Positions 23,724-35,409 of a stretch of 64,000 bases of DNA are shown one piece after another. This DNA comes from Pagrus major (Eukaryota; Chordata; Actinopteri; Spariformes; Sparidae), in the NCBI RefSeq assembly GCF_040436345.1, contig NC_133230.1, positions 2,336,797-2,400,796 of the forward strand, read 5' to 3'. The notes beneath the pieces are model-generated. The model was given only the letters and a program-made list of their open reading frames with translations. It did no database searches and was not told where the DNA came from. Each line of letters begins with the position of its first letter. Within the stretch, counting starts at the first letter, position 1. A program made the translations under genes and the position numbers.

Positions 23724-25261
23724 TTATGGCTTCTCACCAGTGTGGGTTCTCATGTGACGAGTTAAGTGAGCACTTCGGCCAAAAGCTTTCCCACATGTTT
23801 TGCAAGTATATGGCTTCTCACCAGTGTGGATTCTCATGTGGACTGTTAAGTGAGCACTTCGGCTGAAAGCTTTCCCACATGTTTTGCAAGCATACGGCTT
23901 CTCACCAGTGTGGATTGCCATGTGCAGATTCAATTCACCACGAGTCTTGAAAGTCTTCCCACATGTTTGGCAAGAAAACGGCTTCTCACCTGTGTGGATT
24001 CTCATGTGGACTGTTAAGCGAGCACTTCGGCTGAAAGCTTTCCCACATGTTTTGCAAGCATACGGCTTCTCACCAGTGTGGATTGCCATGTGCAGAGTCA
24101 ATTCACCACGACTCTTGAAAGTCTTCCCACATGTTTGGCAAGAATACGGCTTCTCACCTGTGTGGGTTCTCATGTGGACTGTTAAGGGTGAATTTAGGCT
24201 GAAAGCTTTCCCACATATTTTGCAAGAAAATGGTTTCTCACCTGTGTGGGTTCTCATGTGAACTCTTAAGGATTCACTTCGGCTGAAAGCTTTCCCACAT
24301 GTTTGGCAAGAATAAGGCTTCTCACCTGTGTGGGTTCTCATGTGGACTGTTAAATGAGCACTTTGGCTGAAAGCTTTCCCACATGTTTTGCAAGTATACG
24401 GCTTCTCACCTGTGTGGATTGTCATGTGCAGATTCAATACACCACGACTCCTGAAAGCTTTCCCACATGTTTGGCAAGAATAAGGCATCTCACCAGTGTG
24501 GGTTGTCATATGGACCGTTAAGGATGAATTTAGGGTGAAAGTCTTCCCACATGTTTTGCAAGAATACGGTTTCTCACCTCTGTGGATTCTCATGTGAACT
24601 GTTAAGGATTCACTTCGGCTGAAAGCTTTTCCACATGTTTGGCAAGAATAAGGCTTCTCACCTCTGTGGGTTCTCATGTGGACTGTTAAGTGACCAGGAC
24701 ACCTGAAAGTCTTCCCACATGTTTGGCAAGAATAAGGCTTCTCACCTCTGTGGGTTCTTAGGTGTGTATTCAATCGGGATGAGAACTTAAAAGCCTTTCC
24801 ACATGTGCCACATTTGAAAGACTTTTTACCTGGTTGAATGTTATGCCGAATGTCTGATGAGGTAGAGTTTTTTGCATTATCACTGTGTCTTTTGCTTCCT
24901 TGATGTCTTTTCTTTTGTTTTGGCTCTCCATCTCCAGCTGATCCTGAATCTCCATGTTTTCCTCCTTTCTGATCTTGGCTCTCAGCTACATGAGAGGTGT
25001 TAGAGAGGAGCTGGTGGTCACTTTTTGGTTCTGCTGCACTGTGGTCGCTTTCCTCATAAGTTGGAGTCAACATGACGGTATCCGTCTCAACCTTCAGTAC
25101 AAGCTGCTCTCCCTCCCGACTGGTGCAGAGTTCCTCCTGTTCCTCTTTAATCTCTGGAGGCTCTGGGTCCTCTTGGTCCAGACTGGAGTTCCTCTCCTGG
25201 TTACAGACCTGCTGGTCAGCGAGAACCTCCTCCTCCTTACAGACATGTTGCTGTGGGAGCT
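23724..25261 (-). CDS. Gene E, exon 2: C2H2 zinc-finger protein (13 fingers)
   Basis: Joined to 26550-26721 it gives 569 aa. Thirteen complete fingers follow the spacer. Fingers 9-12 are two copies of a pair (KxRGEL-type then SRSAxLTVH), with a shared unusual HMAIH ending. This is a clear module duplication at the protein and DNA level (84 bp per finger). Some linkers are RGEKPY or TGEMPY. The first finger has FKCGTC instead of FKCDTC, and the ligands are kept. The stop is GEKP-TAA at the common position. Confidence 0.9.
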
Positions 25262-26549
25262 CTGGAGGGACAGAAAACAAAAGGCAGAGATTATTTAATC
25301 AACCAATCAACCTTTATTTGTAGTAACTTGTATTATGTAAACCTGAGCACATTTCAATTCATCCTCAAATATGCATGTTCTTCTTCAGGAACAGCAACTG
25401 AAGAGCAACTGAACAGCAACTGAACAGCATGCTCAGAGGTGAGTGCACTTATCTGAGTGGTGATTAGCACCGGGATGAGTCTCGTGCATCCCTCTTGTTT
25501 GTATTATGTAGGAGTGCGTTTCCCACTCGTTATCAATAAAATGGGCAGTCCTTGCTTTACGTAGGACTCTGTGGCCCGTGAAGTCCATCCATCGCAGGTG
25601 AACACAATTCTCTATGCAGACTGGAGCGATCCTCCAACTTTCCTCTCGTCTCATCATAAAGAGCTGGAAAAGCTTCTTCTGTGAAATATTTTCTGCTCTG
25701 TATTTCATACCTTGCTTCCAGTGTTTGTAGAATTTGGCAAAAAACATCATTTTCCTTGTTGTTAATGTTTTGAATGTAAAATCTTAAAAAGCTGACCTCA
25801 CGCTGAGTTCGGGCTGAATATCAACATACTCTGCAGACTGTTTGACGAGCAGGCTGTATGACAGTGTCCACAGGTTTGACATCGACTTGGCGCCAGCTTA
25901 ATAGCGATGTTTACAGCTGGGACCGATGCCTTTAAGTGACCATTTGAACGGAGTGTGGAATGAAAGAAATACTCGATGATAACGAGTGTCACAAGTTGAC
26001 CTGGACGCTGCTCTCGAGCCACTCGGCGTGAACAAATGCCTCAGACTGTTCCACCCATGAGCTGTCTGTAAGTACAGACATTCACGACAAAGATATCAGA
26101 CCGACAACATGCACTTTTGGACGATTTATTGACAGTTGCGTTTTTGGGTTTTTTTTGGACAGGCATCGATACAGTCACCTATACTGTCACTATGTGGTCT
26201 GTAGCGTTCGTTGTGAAGTGGCTCACGGGTCGCAGACCCCGGCATCTCCGTGTGAAATGGTGGTGTTGAAGCCACGTCAATATTATTATACATATACATG
26301 ACTTGGATCGATGAGCAGGGAATGTTTTTCCTGGTCAGCGGACAGGGCCGAGGACCCCTCTCGAGACCCCCGCCAGTTAAAATGAACACCAGTTAAACCG
26401 TCACACCGGAGTGGAATGAACCAACACGAGGGAAACACTCGTCTGTTCGCTCCATGTAGTGAAACGTGGCTGCGATGCATATCTCCCCCTCTATGGCCAC
26501 TCCAGGGCTCTGAACATTAGTGTTGTTAAACTAATAAACTTGTCCTCAC
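25262..26549 (-). other. Gene E intron with a 620-bp foreign segment
   Basis: The acceptor-side part is standard, with three 11-mer copies, one mutated (25391-25423), and the hAT fossil (25440-25750). At about 25786 the array consensus is replaced until about 26405 by sequence found nowhere else in the window, after which the exon-1-side consensus resumes. The segment has balanced base composition and no repeat that I recognise. It could be a captured gene fragment. Confidence 0.7.
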
Positions 26550-26721
26550 CTGTCCTGTGTAACTTTACTTGGGGTTTCCAGCAGATATCCAGCAGGACGC
26601 GCTGCCGATCGATCTCTTCCTCGTACTGGACGATAGTTGTTTTAAACACTCGGAATATTTCTTCAGCAGCAGCAGTTAGTCGCTCGTTGACAAACTCTCT
26701 CAAACTCTCAACTGAACTCAT
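26550..26721 (-). CDS. Gene E, exon 1: N-terminal helical module
   Basis: Identical in protein to gene A exon 1. The donor is intact. One intronic base just past the donor differs from other copies. It splices over 1288 bp to 25261-23724. Confidence 0.87.
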
Positions 26722-27627
26722 TGTTCTTTAATTACTAATTCAATAATGAGCTGCGCTGTGACTCAGTACCGTCTTCCACTTCGTTCATTACACACAGGCA
26801 GCTAATGCTGCTAGCTGCTATAGTTTACTTCCGCTGGGTGTCACGCTGTTAAGCTCCGACGGGGGAAGTGCGGAGGCTTTTATTTCCGCTTCAGACTCAA
26901 CACATTTTATTCAGAACCTGTTTAAAACATATCTGACTACACTTTTAAACTTCAATAAATAATTTGGACAAAAATGTTGTCCAGTTGCTAAGCAAACTCC
27001 AAAATACTTTTATACATTTATTTATATTAATTTAATTAACTATATTTAACACCATTTTTATACTGTTTTTACACAGTGTGGTTACACTATGTTTGTTGTA
27101 CTCCTTGTATTAAGGTGTAGATCTACTCTGCTTAATCCCACAAAGAAATGTGTCACTCTTTTCTAAACTGCTACTTTGGACTAACAGCTTACTTTTTGGT
27201 TACTTACATGGAAGCTACTGGAAAAACTACAAGTATTTAACATATAAATGTTTATAGAAAAGCATGACACGAGGAGCGATAATAAGTGGGACACATGAGA
27301 CTGATTAACTTGACCTTTTAATCATCATTTTCACAAATATGGGCAAATCAGCATGAAAATATTGACACAAACATATTGTGACATCGTCTCAATGGGAAAT
27401 TGTACACATTCAGCTTTCAGCTCATCATTTCTCCTGTGTATATTGAGCCTCTGAGGATTTTTCAAGTATATAATTTCAAGTTAAAGTTCTGCAATTATGC
27501 ATGAAACACTAGAACTGAATCACCTCCAACATATTTCACAAATACAAAGCTACTCGCCTGTACGTGTCCTCAAATGTCTCTTCAAAGCGACTGATCAGAG
27601 AAACTTTTCCCCCCAGGTCTTTCAAAA
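26722..27627 (-). other. Gene E promoter and 3' flank of gene F
   Basis: The standard promoter (26722-26902) and the common AT-rich flank with two decayed fingers directly after the gene F stop. Nothing unit-specific was seen. Confidence 0.7.
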
Positions 27628-28829
27628 TTATGGCTTCTCACCCGTGTGGATTCTCATGTGGACTCTTAAGTAATCACTTCGGTTGAAAGCTTTCCCACAT
27701 GTTTTGCAAGAATACGGTTTCTCGCCAGTGTGGGTTCTAATGTGGGCTCTTAAGTGATCACTTCGGTTGAAAGCTTTCCCACATGTTTTGCAAGAATACG
27801 GTTTCTCACCTGTGTGGGTTCTCATGTGCAGATTCAATTCAAAACGAGTCTTGAAAGCTTTCCCACATGTTTTGCAAGAATAAGGCTTCTCACCAGTGTG
27901 GGTTCTCAAGTGGGCTGTTAAGTGATCACTTCGGGTGAAAGTCTTCCCACATGTTTGGCAAGAAAACAGTTTCTCACCAGTGTGGATTCTCATGTGCAAA
28001 TTCAATTCAACACAAGTCCTGAAAGCTTTCCCACATGTGTTGCAAGAATAAGGCTTCTCACCAGTGTGGATTCTCATGTGGACTGTTAAGGATTCACTTC
28101 GGCTGAAATCTTTCCCACACGTTTTGCAAGAATAAGGCTTCTCACCTGTGTGGGTTCTCATGTGGACTGTTAAGTTTGCACTTTGGCTGAAATCTTTCCC
28201 ACACGTTTTGCAAGTATACGGTTTCTCACCAGTGTGGATTATCATGTGCCGATTCACTTTACTACAAGTCTTGAAAGCTTTCCCACATGTTTGGCAAGAA
28301 TAAGGCTTCTCACCTGTGTGGGTTCTTAGGTGAGCATTCAATCGGGACGCAAACTTAAAAGCCTTTCCACATGTGTCACATTTGAAAGACTTTTTACCTG
28401 GGTGAGTGTTATGGTGAATGTCTGATGAGGTAGAGTTTTCTGCATCATCACTGTGACTTTTGCTTCTGTAATGTCTTTTCTTTTGTTTTGGCTCTCCATC
28501 TCCAGCTGATCCTGAATCTCCATGTTTTCCTCCTTTCTGATCTTGGCTCTCAGCTACATGAGAGTTGTTGGAGAGGAGCTGGTGGTCACTTTTTGGTTCT
28601 GCTTCACTGTGGTCACTTTCCTCATAAGTTGGAGTCAACATGACGGTATCCGTCTCAACCTTCAGTACAAGCTGCTCTCCCTCCCGACTGGTGCAGAGTT
28701 CCTCCTGTTCCTCTTTAATCTCTGGAGGCTCTGGGTCCTCTTGGTCCAGACTGGAGTTCCTCTCCTGGTTACAAACCTGCTGGTCAGTGAGAACCTCCTC
28801 CTCCTTACAGACATGTTGCTGTGGGAGCT
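27628..28829 (-). CDS. Gene F, exon 2: C2H2 zinc-finger protein (9 fingers)
   Basis: With exon 1 at 29871-30042 it predicts 457 aa. Nine complete fingers follow the spacer. Fingers 8 and 9 ([18 protein letters not shown]) are near copies. Finger 2 is unusual in the helix ([13 protein letters not shown]). One linker is TGEKLF. The basic patch reads [10 protein letters not shown]. All zinc ligands are kept and the frame ends at the shared GEKP-TAA. Confidence 0.9.
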
Positions 28830-29870
28830 CTGGAGGGACAGAGAACAAAAGGCAGAGATTATTTAATCAACCAATCAACCTTTATTTGTAGTAACTTGTA
28901 TTATGTAAACCTGAGCACATTTCAATTCATCCTCAAATATGCATGTTCTTCTTCAGGAACAGCAACTGAACAGCAACTGAACAGCAACTGAACAGCAACT
29001 GAACAGCATGCTCAGAGGTGAGTGCACTTCTCTGAGTGGTGATTAGCACCGGTATGAGTCTCGTCCCTCTTGTTTGTAGTATGTAGGAGTGCGTTTCCCA
29101 CTCGTTATCAATAAAATGGGCAGTCCTTGCTTCACGTGTGGCCCGTGAAGTCCATCCATCGCAGGTGAGCACAATTCTCTCTGCAGACTGGAGCGATCCT
29201 CCACCTTTCCTCTCGTCTCATCATAAAGAGCTGGAAAAGCTTCTTCTGTGAAATATTTTCTGCTCTGTGTTTCATACCTTGGTTCCAGTGTTTGTAGCAT
29301 TTGGCAAAAACCATCATTTTCTTTGCCATGAATGTTTTGAATGTTAAATCTAAATTTGTTGTCAATAACTTCCAGGTCATCTGACCAATTGACTCCAAAC
29401 CAATGCCAAATTGTATTAATACACTGGGTGATTAGGACACACCTCGTTATATGGATTTTAGTGCTACTTATATTAATGTTTTGACTGTAAAATCTACATT
29501 TTTCCCAATAGTTTCCTGCTCATCTGACCCACTGTCTCAAAATCAATGCCGACATGTCTTCATAATAGGTTCAATGAGACACACCTCTTTCTGTTGAGTT
29601 TCAGTGCTCCTCATATTTCTCTGAACGTTTTGTGTGTAAAATCGGCATTTTTTGAGTGGAGTTTGGCTGCGGTCTTCTATAGAACGGAGCCCAGCCGTGC
29701 AGCGGGCACTCAGAACCTCCGGAGTCCCGGAGTGGAATGAACCAACACGAGGGAAACACTCGTCTGTTCGCTCCGTGTAGTGAAACGTGGCTGCGATGCA
29801 TATCTCCCCCTCTATGGCCACTCCAGGGCTCTGAACATTAGTGTTGTTAAAATAATAAACTTGTCCTCAC
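28830..29870 (-). other. Gene F intron with an extra intronic repeat copy
   Basis: Four copies of the 11-mer (28959-29002) and the hAT fossil (about 29010-29310). A full extra copy of a ~150-190 bp intronic repeat (about 29326-29480 beside 29484-29640) makes this intron 1041 bp. The repeat contains AATGTTTTGAATG, CTGACCCACTG and a TTAGTGCT core. Confidence 0.75.
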
Positions 29871-30042
29871 CTGTCCTGTGTAACTTTACTTGGGGTTTCC
29901 AGCAGATATCCAGCAGGACGCGCTGCCGATCGATCTCTTCCTCGTACTGGACGATAGTTGTTTTAAACACTCGGAATATTTCTTCAGCAGCAGCAGTTAG
30001 TCGCTCGTTGACAAACTCTCTCAAACTCTCAACTGAACTCAT
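29871..30042 (-). CDS. Gene F, exon 1: N-terminal helical module
   Basis: Equal in protein to gene A exon 1, with intact start (30042) and donor. Splices to 28829-27628. Confidence 0.88.
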
Positions 30043-30949
30043 TGTTCTTTAATTACTAATTCAATAATGAGCTGCGCTGTGACTCAGTACCGTCTTCCAC
30101 TTCGTTCATTACACACAGGCAGCTAATGCTGCTAGCTGCTACTGTTTACTTCCGCTGGGTGTCACGCTGTTAAGCTCCGACGGGGGAAGTGCGGAGGCTT
30201 TTATTTCCGCTTCAGACTCAACACATTTTATTCAGAACCTGTTTAAAACATATCTGACTACACTTTTAAACTTCATTAAATAATTTGGATAAAAAATGTT
30301 GTCCTGTTGCTAAGCAAACTCCCCAAAACTTTTATACATTTATTTATATGAATTTAATTAACTATATTTAACACCATTTTTATACTGTTTTTAAACAGTG
30401 TGTTTACACTATGTTTGTTGTACTCCATGTATTAAGGTGTAGATCTACTCTGCTTAATTCCACAAAGAAATGTGTCACTCTTTTCTAAACTGCTACTTTG
30501 AACTAACAGCTTACTTTTTGGTTACTTACATGGAAACTAATGGAAAAACTACAAGTATTTAACATATAGATGTTTATAGAAAAGCATGACACGAGGAGCG
30601 ATAATAAGTGGGACACATGAGACCGATTAACTCGACTTTTTAATCATCATTTTCACAGATGTGGGCAAATCAGCATGAAGATATTGACACAAACATATTG
30701 TGACATCTTCTCAAAGTGAAATTGTACACATTCAGCTTTTAGCTCATCATTTCTCCTGTGTATATTGAGCCTCTGAGGATTTTTCAAGTATATAATTTCA
30801 AGTTAAAGTTCTGCAATTATGAATGAAACACTAGAACGGAATCACATCCAACATATGTCGCAAATACAAAGCTACTCGCCCGTACGTGTCCTCAAATGTC
30901 TTTTCAAAGCAGACTGATCAGAGAAACTTTTCCTCCAGGTCTTTCAAAA
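30043..30949 (-). other. Gene F promoter and 3' flank of gene G
   Basis: The standard promoter block to about 30223, then the common AT-rich flank and two decayed fingers beyond the stop of gene G. Confidence 0.7.
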
Positions 30950-32151
30950 TTATGGCTTCTCACCTGTGTGGGTTCTCATGTGGACTGTTAAGTCACAACT
31001 TCGAGTGAAAGTCTTCCCACATGTTTGGCAAGTATATGGTTTCTCACCTGTGTGGGTTCTCATTTGGACTGTTAAGAGAGTACTGTGGCTGAAAGCTTTC
31101 CCATATGTTTTGCAAGTATATGGCTTCTCACCAGTGTGGATTCTCATGTGACGAGTTAAGTGAGTACTGTGGCTGAAAGCTTTCCCACATGTTTCGCAAG
31201 TATACGGCTTCTCACCAGTGTGGATTCTCATGTGCCGATTCAATTCAACACGAGTCTTGAAACCTTTCCCACATGTTTTGCAAGAATACGGCTTCTCACC
31301 TGTGTGGGTTCTCATGTGGACTGTTAAGTCAGCACTTCGAGTGAAAGCTTTCCCACATGTTTTGCAAGTATACGGCTTCTCACCTGTGTGGAAACTCATG
31401 TGCTGATTCAATTCACCACGAGTCTTGAAAGTCTTCCCACATGTGTTGCAAGAATACGGTTTCTCACCTGTGTGGGTTCTCATGTGGACTGTTAAGTGAG
31501 CACGACACCTGAAATCTTTCCCACATGTTTTGCAAGTATAAGGCTTCTCACCTGTGTGGATTCTCATGTGGACTGTTAAGTGAACACTTCGGCTGAAAGC
31601 TTTCCCACATGTTTGGCAAGAATAAGGCTTCTCACCTGTGTGGGTTCTTACGTGTGTATTCAATAGGGACTTAATCTTAAAAGCCTTTCCACATGTGTCA
31701 CATTTGAAAGACTTTTTACCTGGGTGAGTGTTATGGTGAATGTCTGATGAGGTAGAGTTTTTTGCATCATCACTGTGACTTTTGCTTCCCTGATGTCTTT
31801 TCTTTTGTTTTGGCTCTCCATCTCCAGCTGATCCTGAATCTCCATGTTTTCCTCCTTTCTGATCTTGGCTCTCAGCTACATGAGAGTTGTTAGAGAGGAG
31901 CTGGTGGTCACTTTTTGGTTCTGCTTCACTGTTGTCACTTTCCTCATAAGTTGGGGTAAACATGACGGCATCCGTCTCAACCTTCACTACAAGCTGCTCT
32001 CCCTCCCAACTGGTGCAGAGTTCCTCCTGTTCCTCTTTAATCTCTGGAGGCTCTGGGTCCTCTTGGTCCAGACTGGAGTTCCTCTCCTGGTTACAAACCT
32101 GCTGGTCAGCGAGAACCTCCTCCTCCTTACAGACATGTTGCTGTGGGAGCT
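30950..32151 (-). CDS. Gene G, exon 2: C2H2 zinc-finger protein (9 fingers, one defective)
   Basis: The acceptor at 32152 opens the same frame as in the other genes, so with exon 1 at 33108-33279 it gives 457 aa. Finger 8 has lost two of its four zinc ligands: CKTYGKAF (second Cys to Tyr) and LLTVQMRTH (first His to Gln). It should not fold around zinc. The other eight fingers are complete. In the acidic spacer an otherwise constant Arg is Trp (CTSWEGEQ). Finger composition is close to gene A ([29 protein letters not shown]), so A and G are likely sister copies. Confidence 0.88.
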
Positions 32152-33107
32152 CTGGAGGGACAGAGAACGAAAGGCAGAGATTATTTAATCAACCAATCAA
32201 CCTTTATTTGTTGTAACTTGTATTATGTAAACCTGAGCACATTTCAATTCATCCTCAAATATGCATGTTCTTCTTCAGGAACAGCAACTGAACAGCAACT
32301 GAACAGCATGCTCAGAGGTGAGTGCACTTCTCTGAGTGGTGATTAGCACCGGGATGAGTCTCCTGCATCCCTCTTGTTTGTAGTTTGTAGGAGTGCGTTT
32401 CCCGCTCGTTATCAATAAAATGGGCAGTCCTTGGTTCACGTAGGACTCTGTGGCCCGTGAAGTCCATCCATCGCAGGTGAGCACAATTCTCTCTGCAGAC
32501 TGGAGCGATCCTCCACCTTTCCTCTCGTCTCATCATAAAGAGCTGGAATAGCTTCTTCTGTGAAATATTTTCTGCTCTGTATTTCATACCTTTGTTCCAG
32601 TGTTTGTACCATTTGGCAAAAAACATAATTTTCCTTGTTATTAATGTTTTGAATGTAAAATCTAGGACACACCTTGTTAAATGGATTTTAGTGCTCCTTA
32701 TATTTGTCATGAATGTTTTGAATGTAAAATCTACATTTTTCACAATAGTTTCCAGCTCATTTGACCCACTGACTCAAAATCAATGCCGACATGTCTTCAT
32801 AATAGGTTCAATGAGACACACCTCTTTCTGTTGAGTTTTAGTGCTCCTCGTATTGTTCTGAACGTTTTGTGTGTAAAATCAGCATTTTTTGAGTGGAGTT
32901 TGGCTGCGGTCTTCTATAGAACGGAGCCCAGCCGTGCAGCGGGCACTCAGAACCTCCGGAGTCCCGGAGTGGAATGAACCAACACGAGGGAAACACTCGT
33001 CTGTTCGCTCCGTGTAGTGAAACGTGGCTGCGATGCATATCTCCCCCTCTATGGCCACTCCAGGGCTCTGAACATTAGTGTTGTTAAAATAATAAACTTG
33101 TCCTCAC
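32152..33107 (-). other. Gene G intron
   Basis: A 956-bp intron with two 11-mer copies (32281-32302), the hAT fossil (about 32320-32672) and the same ~70-bp extra repeat piece as in genes A and K. The frames of the hAT fossil are easiest to read here: TLEQRYEIQSRKYFTEEA, then LTCDGWTSRATESYV. Confidence 0.75.
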
Positions 33108-33279
33108 CTGTCCTGTGTAACTTTACTTGGGGTTTCCAGCAGATATCCAGCAGGACGCGCTGCCGATCGATCTCTTCCTCGTACTGGACGATAGTTGTTT
33201 TAAACACTCGGAATATTTCTTCAGCAGCAGCAGTTAGTCGCTCGTTGACAAACTCTCTCAAACTCTCAACTGAACTCAT
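33108..33279 (-). CDS. Gene G, exon 1: N-terminal helical module
   Basis: Equal in protein to gene A exon 1. The ATG is at 33279 and the phase-1 donor is intact. Splices to 32151-30950. Confidence 0.88.
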
Positions 33280-33964
33280 TGTTCTTTAATTACTAATTCA
33301 ATAATGAGCTGCGCTGTGACTCAGTACCGTCTTCCACTTCGTTCATTACACACAGGCAGCTAATGCTGCTAGCTGCTACTGTTTACTTCCGCTGGGTGTC
33401 ACGCTGTTAAGCTCCGACGGGGGAAGTGCGGAGGCTTTTATTTCCGCTTCAGACTCAACACATTTTATTCAGAACCTGTTTAAAACATATCTGACTACAC
33501 TTTTAAACCTGAATAAATAATTTGACCAAAAAATGTTGTCTGGTTGTTAAGCAAACTCCCCAAAACTTTTATTTATATTAATTTAATTAACTATATTTAA
33601 CACCATTTTTATACTATTTTTACACAGTGTGTTTACACTGTTTGTCGTACTCCTTGAATTAAGGTGTGGATCTACTCTGCTTAATTCCACAAAGAAATGT
33701 GTCACTCTTTTCTAAACTGCTACTTTGAACTAACAGCTAACTTTTTGGTTACTTACATGGAAGCTACTGGGAAAATCTACAAGTATTTAACATATAAATG
33801 TTTGTAGAAAAGCATGACACGAGGAGCGATAATAAGTGGGACACATGAGACCGATTAACTCGACTTTTTAATGATCATTTTCACAAATATGGGCAAATCA
33901 GCATGGAGATATTGACACAGACATATTGTGACATCTTCTCAAGGGGAAATTGTACACATTCAGC
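33280..33964 (-). other. Gene G promoter and first part of gene H 3' flank
   Basis: The promoter block at 33280-33460, then the common flank, which is split at 33964/35190 by a hAT element. The flank resumes at 35190. Confidence 0.7.
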
Positions 33965-35189
33965 CAGGGCCGGACTGGGAGACTTGTTCAGGCCAGGAGT
34001 CAGTCATGTAACCAGGCCACCCTGGCCTTGCCCACACACGCACGTTCACACCCACACCTACATGCATAGGCACGCATGCACACATGCACGCACGCACGCA
34101 CGCACACACACGCACACGCACACACACACACATAGTGCATTCCAAATAGAAGTCCACATATGGGACCTATTGTACAATCTAAGGTTGGAATATACAGTAA
34201 CTTTTATGTTTGGGCTGGTAAATACAGTAACACAACAATCCCCAGCAAAATCCACTAACACACTTAACAGAAGAGAATAAAGGTTTTACATAATAAGTAG
34301 TGCCAAGGTTACAGCTATACATAAAAAGTCATGTCATGTAGAATATCAACTGCCTCATTGGCACATATTTTTTATGTGTAGCCTACAATATAACCTAATA
34401 AACAAAGACAACTAAGTCCAAATCAAACAATCAATCAGCTATGAGGGGACAGCCTTCGAACACATGTTCACAGAACACATGCACGCACGCACTGACAGAC
34501 ACATATATGCAATGTATAATACAGTCCGAGAGCATAGTTCCTAATAAGCAATCACATAATATTGACTAATATTTTATATAGGCTCTAATTATCATACCGG
34601 GGAATACTAATGAACCCCAACCTAAACCTAAGGTTGGAATACATAGCTTTCATGTTTAGGCTGGGATACATAACAGCAAGTCAGCAACAGACAGCAACAT
34701 TCAACAACACTAGCGCTTAATAGAATAATGCTGTCGTGCCAAGACAGCTATTATTACAAATGAATGCCATTTATGCTTTCCTCTTTTTTCTACCCGGGTT
34801 GGGGTCCATCATCGACGAAGCCTCGCCTCCTCTCACGGTCCGCTCGCCACACACACACACACACCGCAGCAGGTACCAGACACACGTCCCACACCCCTTC
34901 CTCCACACGCTGTCTGTGTGGTTGATACGGACTGTTGGGGCAGGTGTTAATCGAAACAAATCAATCGTCTTGTCCTCCTCACATGCTACTGGCCTGAGTG
35001 GCCTCTGATTGGCCTGGCCTGCCTCTCTGACTTAGAAAAAAAAGGCAGATAGCCGCGACGCCGGCTGACCGGCAGCCTGTTAAAAAAAGAAAGAAAGAAA
35101 GAAAAAAAGAGAGAGAGAGACACGCAGGCCAATCATAGGTCAGCGCTTCGGGAATACTCCCAGTTCTCCCTATGGCCAGTCCGGGCCTG
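33965..35189. mobile_element. Non-autonomous hAT-type element in the gene H 3' flank
   Basis: The left end is CAGGGCCGGACTGGG (33965) and the right end CCAGTCCGGGCCTG (35176-35189), so the ends are imperfect inverted repeats. Both sides carry the 8-bp duplication CATTCAGC (33957-33964 and 35190-35197). Excising it and one duplication restores the array consensus exactly. The inside has a CA microsatellite (about 34060-34132), GAAA repeats (35085-35110) and no transposase. The ends match the element at 51132-52671. Confidence 0.9.
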
Positions 35190-35409
35190 CATTCAGCTTT
35201 CAGCTCATCATTTCTCCTGTGTATATTGAGCCTCTGAGGACTTTTCAAGTATCTAATTTCAAGTTAAAGTTCTGGAATTATGCATGAAACACTAGAACTG
35301 AATCACCTCCAACATATTTCGCAAATACAAAGCTACTCGCCTGTACGTGTCCTCAAATGTCTCTTCAAAGCGACTGATCAGAGAAACTTTCCCCCCAGGT
35401 CTTTCATAA
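35190..35409 (-). other. Remainder of gene H 3' flank
   Basis: Common flank with decayed fingers between the hAT element and the gene H stop. Confidence 0.7.

Noticed and set aside
33960-34261. Cys/Val/Arg-rich and Thr/His-rich frames near 34.0-34.3 kb
   Set aside because: They are translations of a CA/TG microsatellite inside a transposable element.
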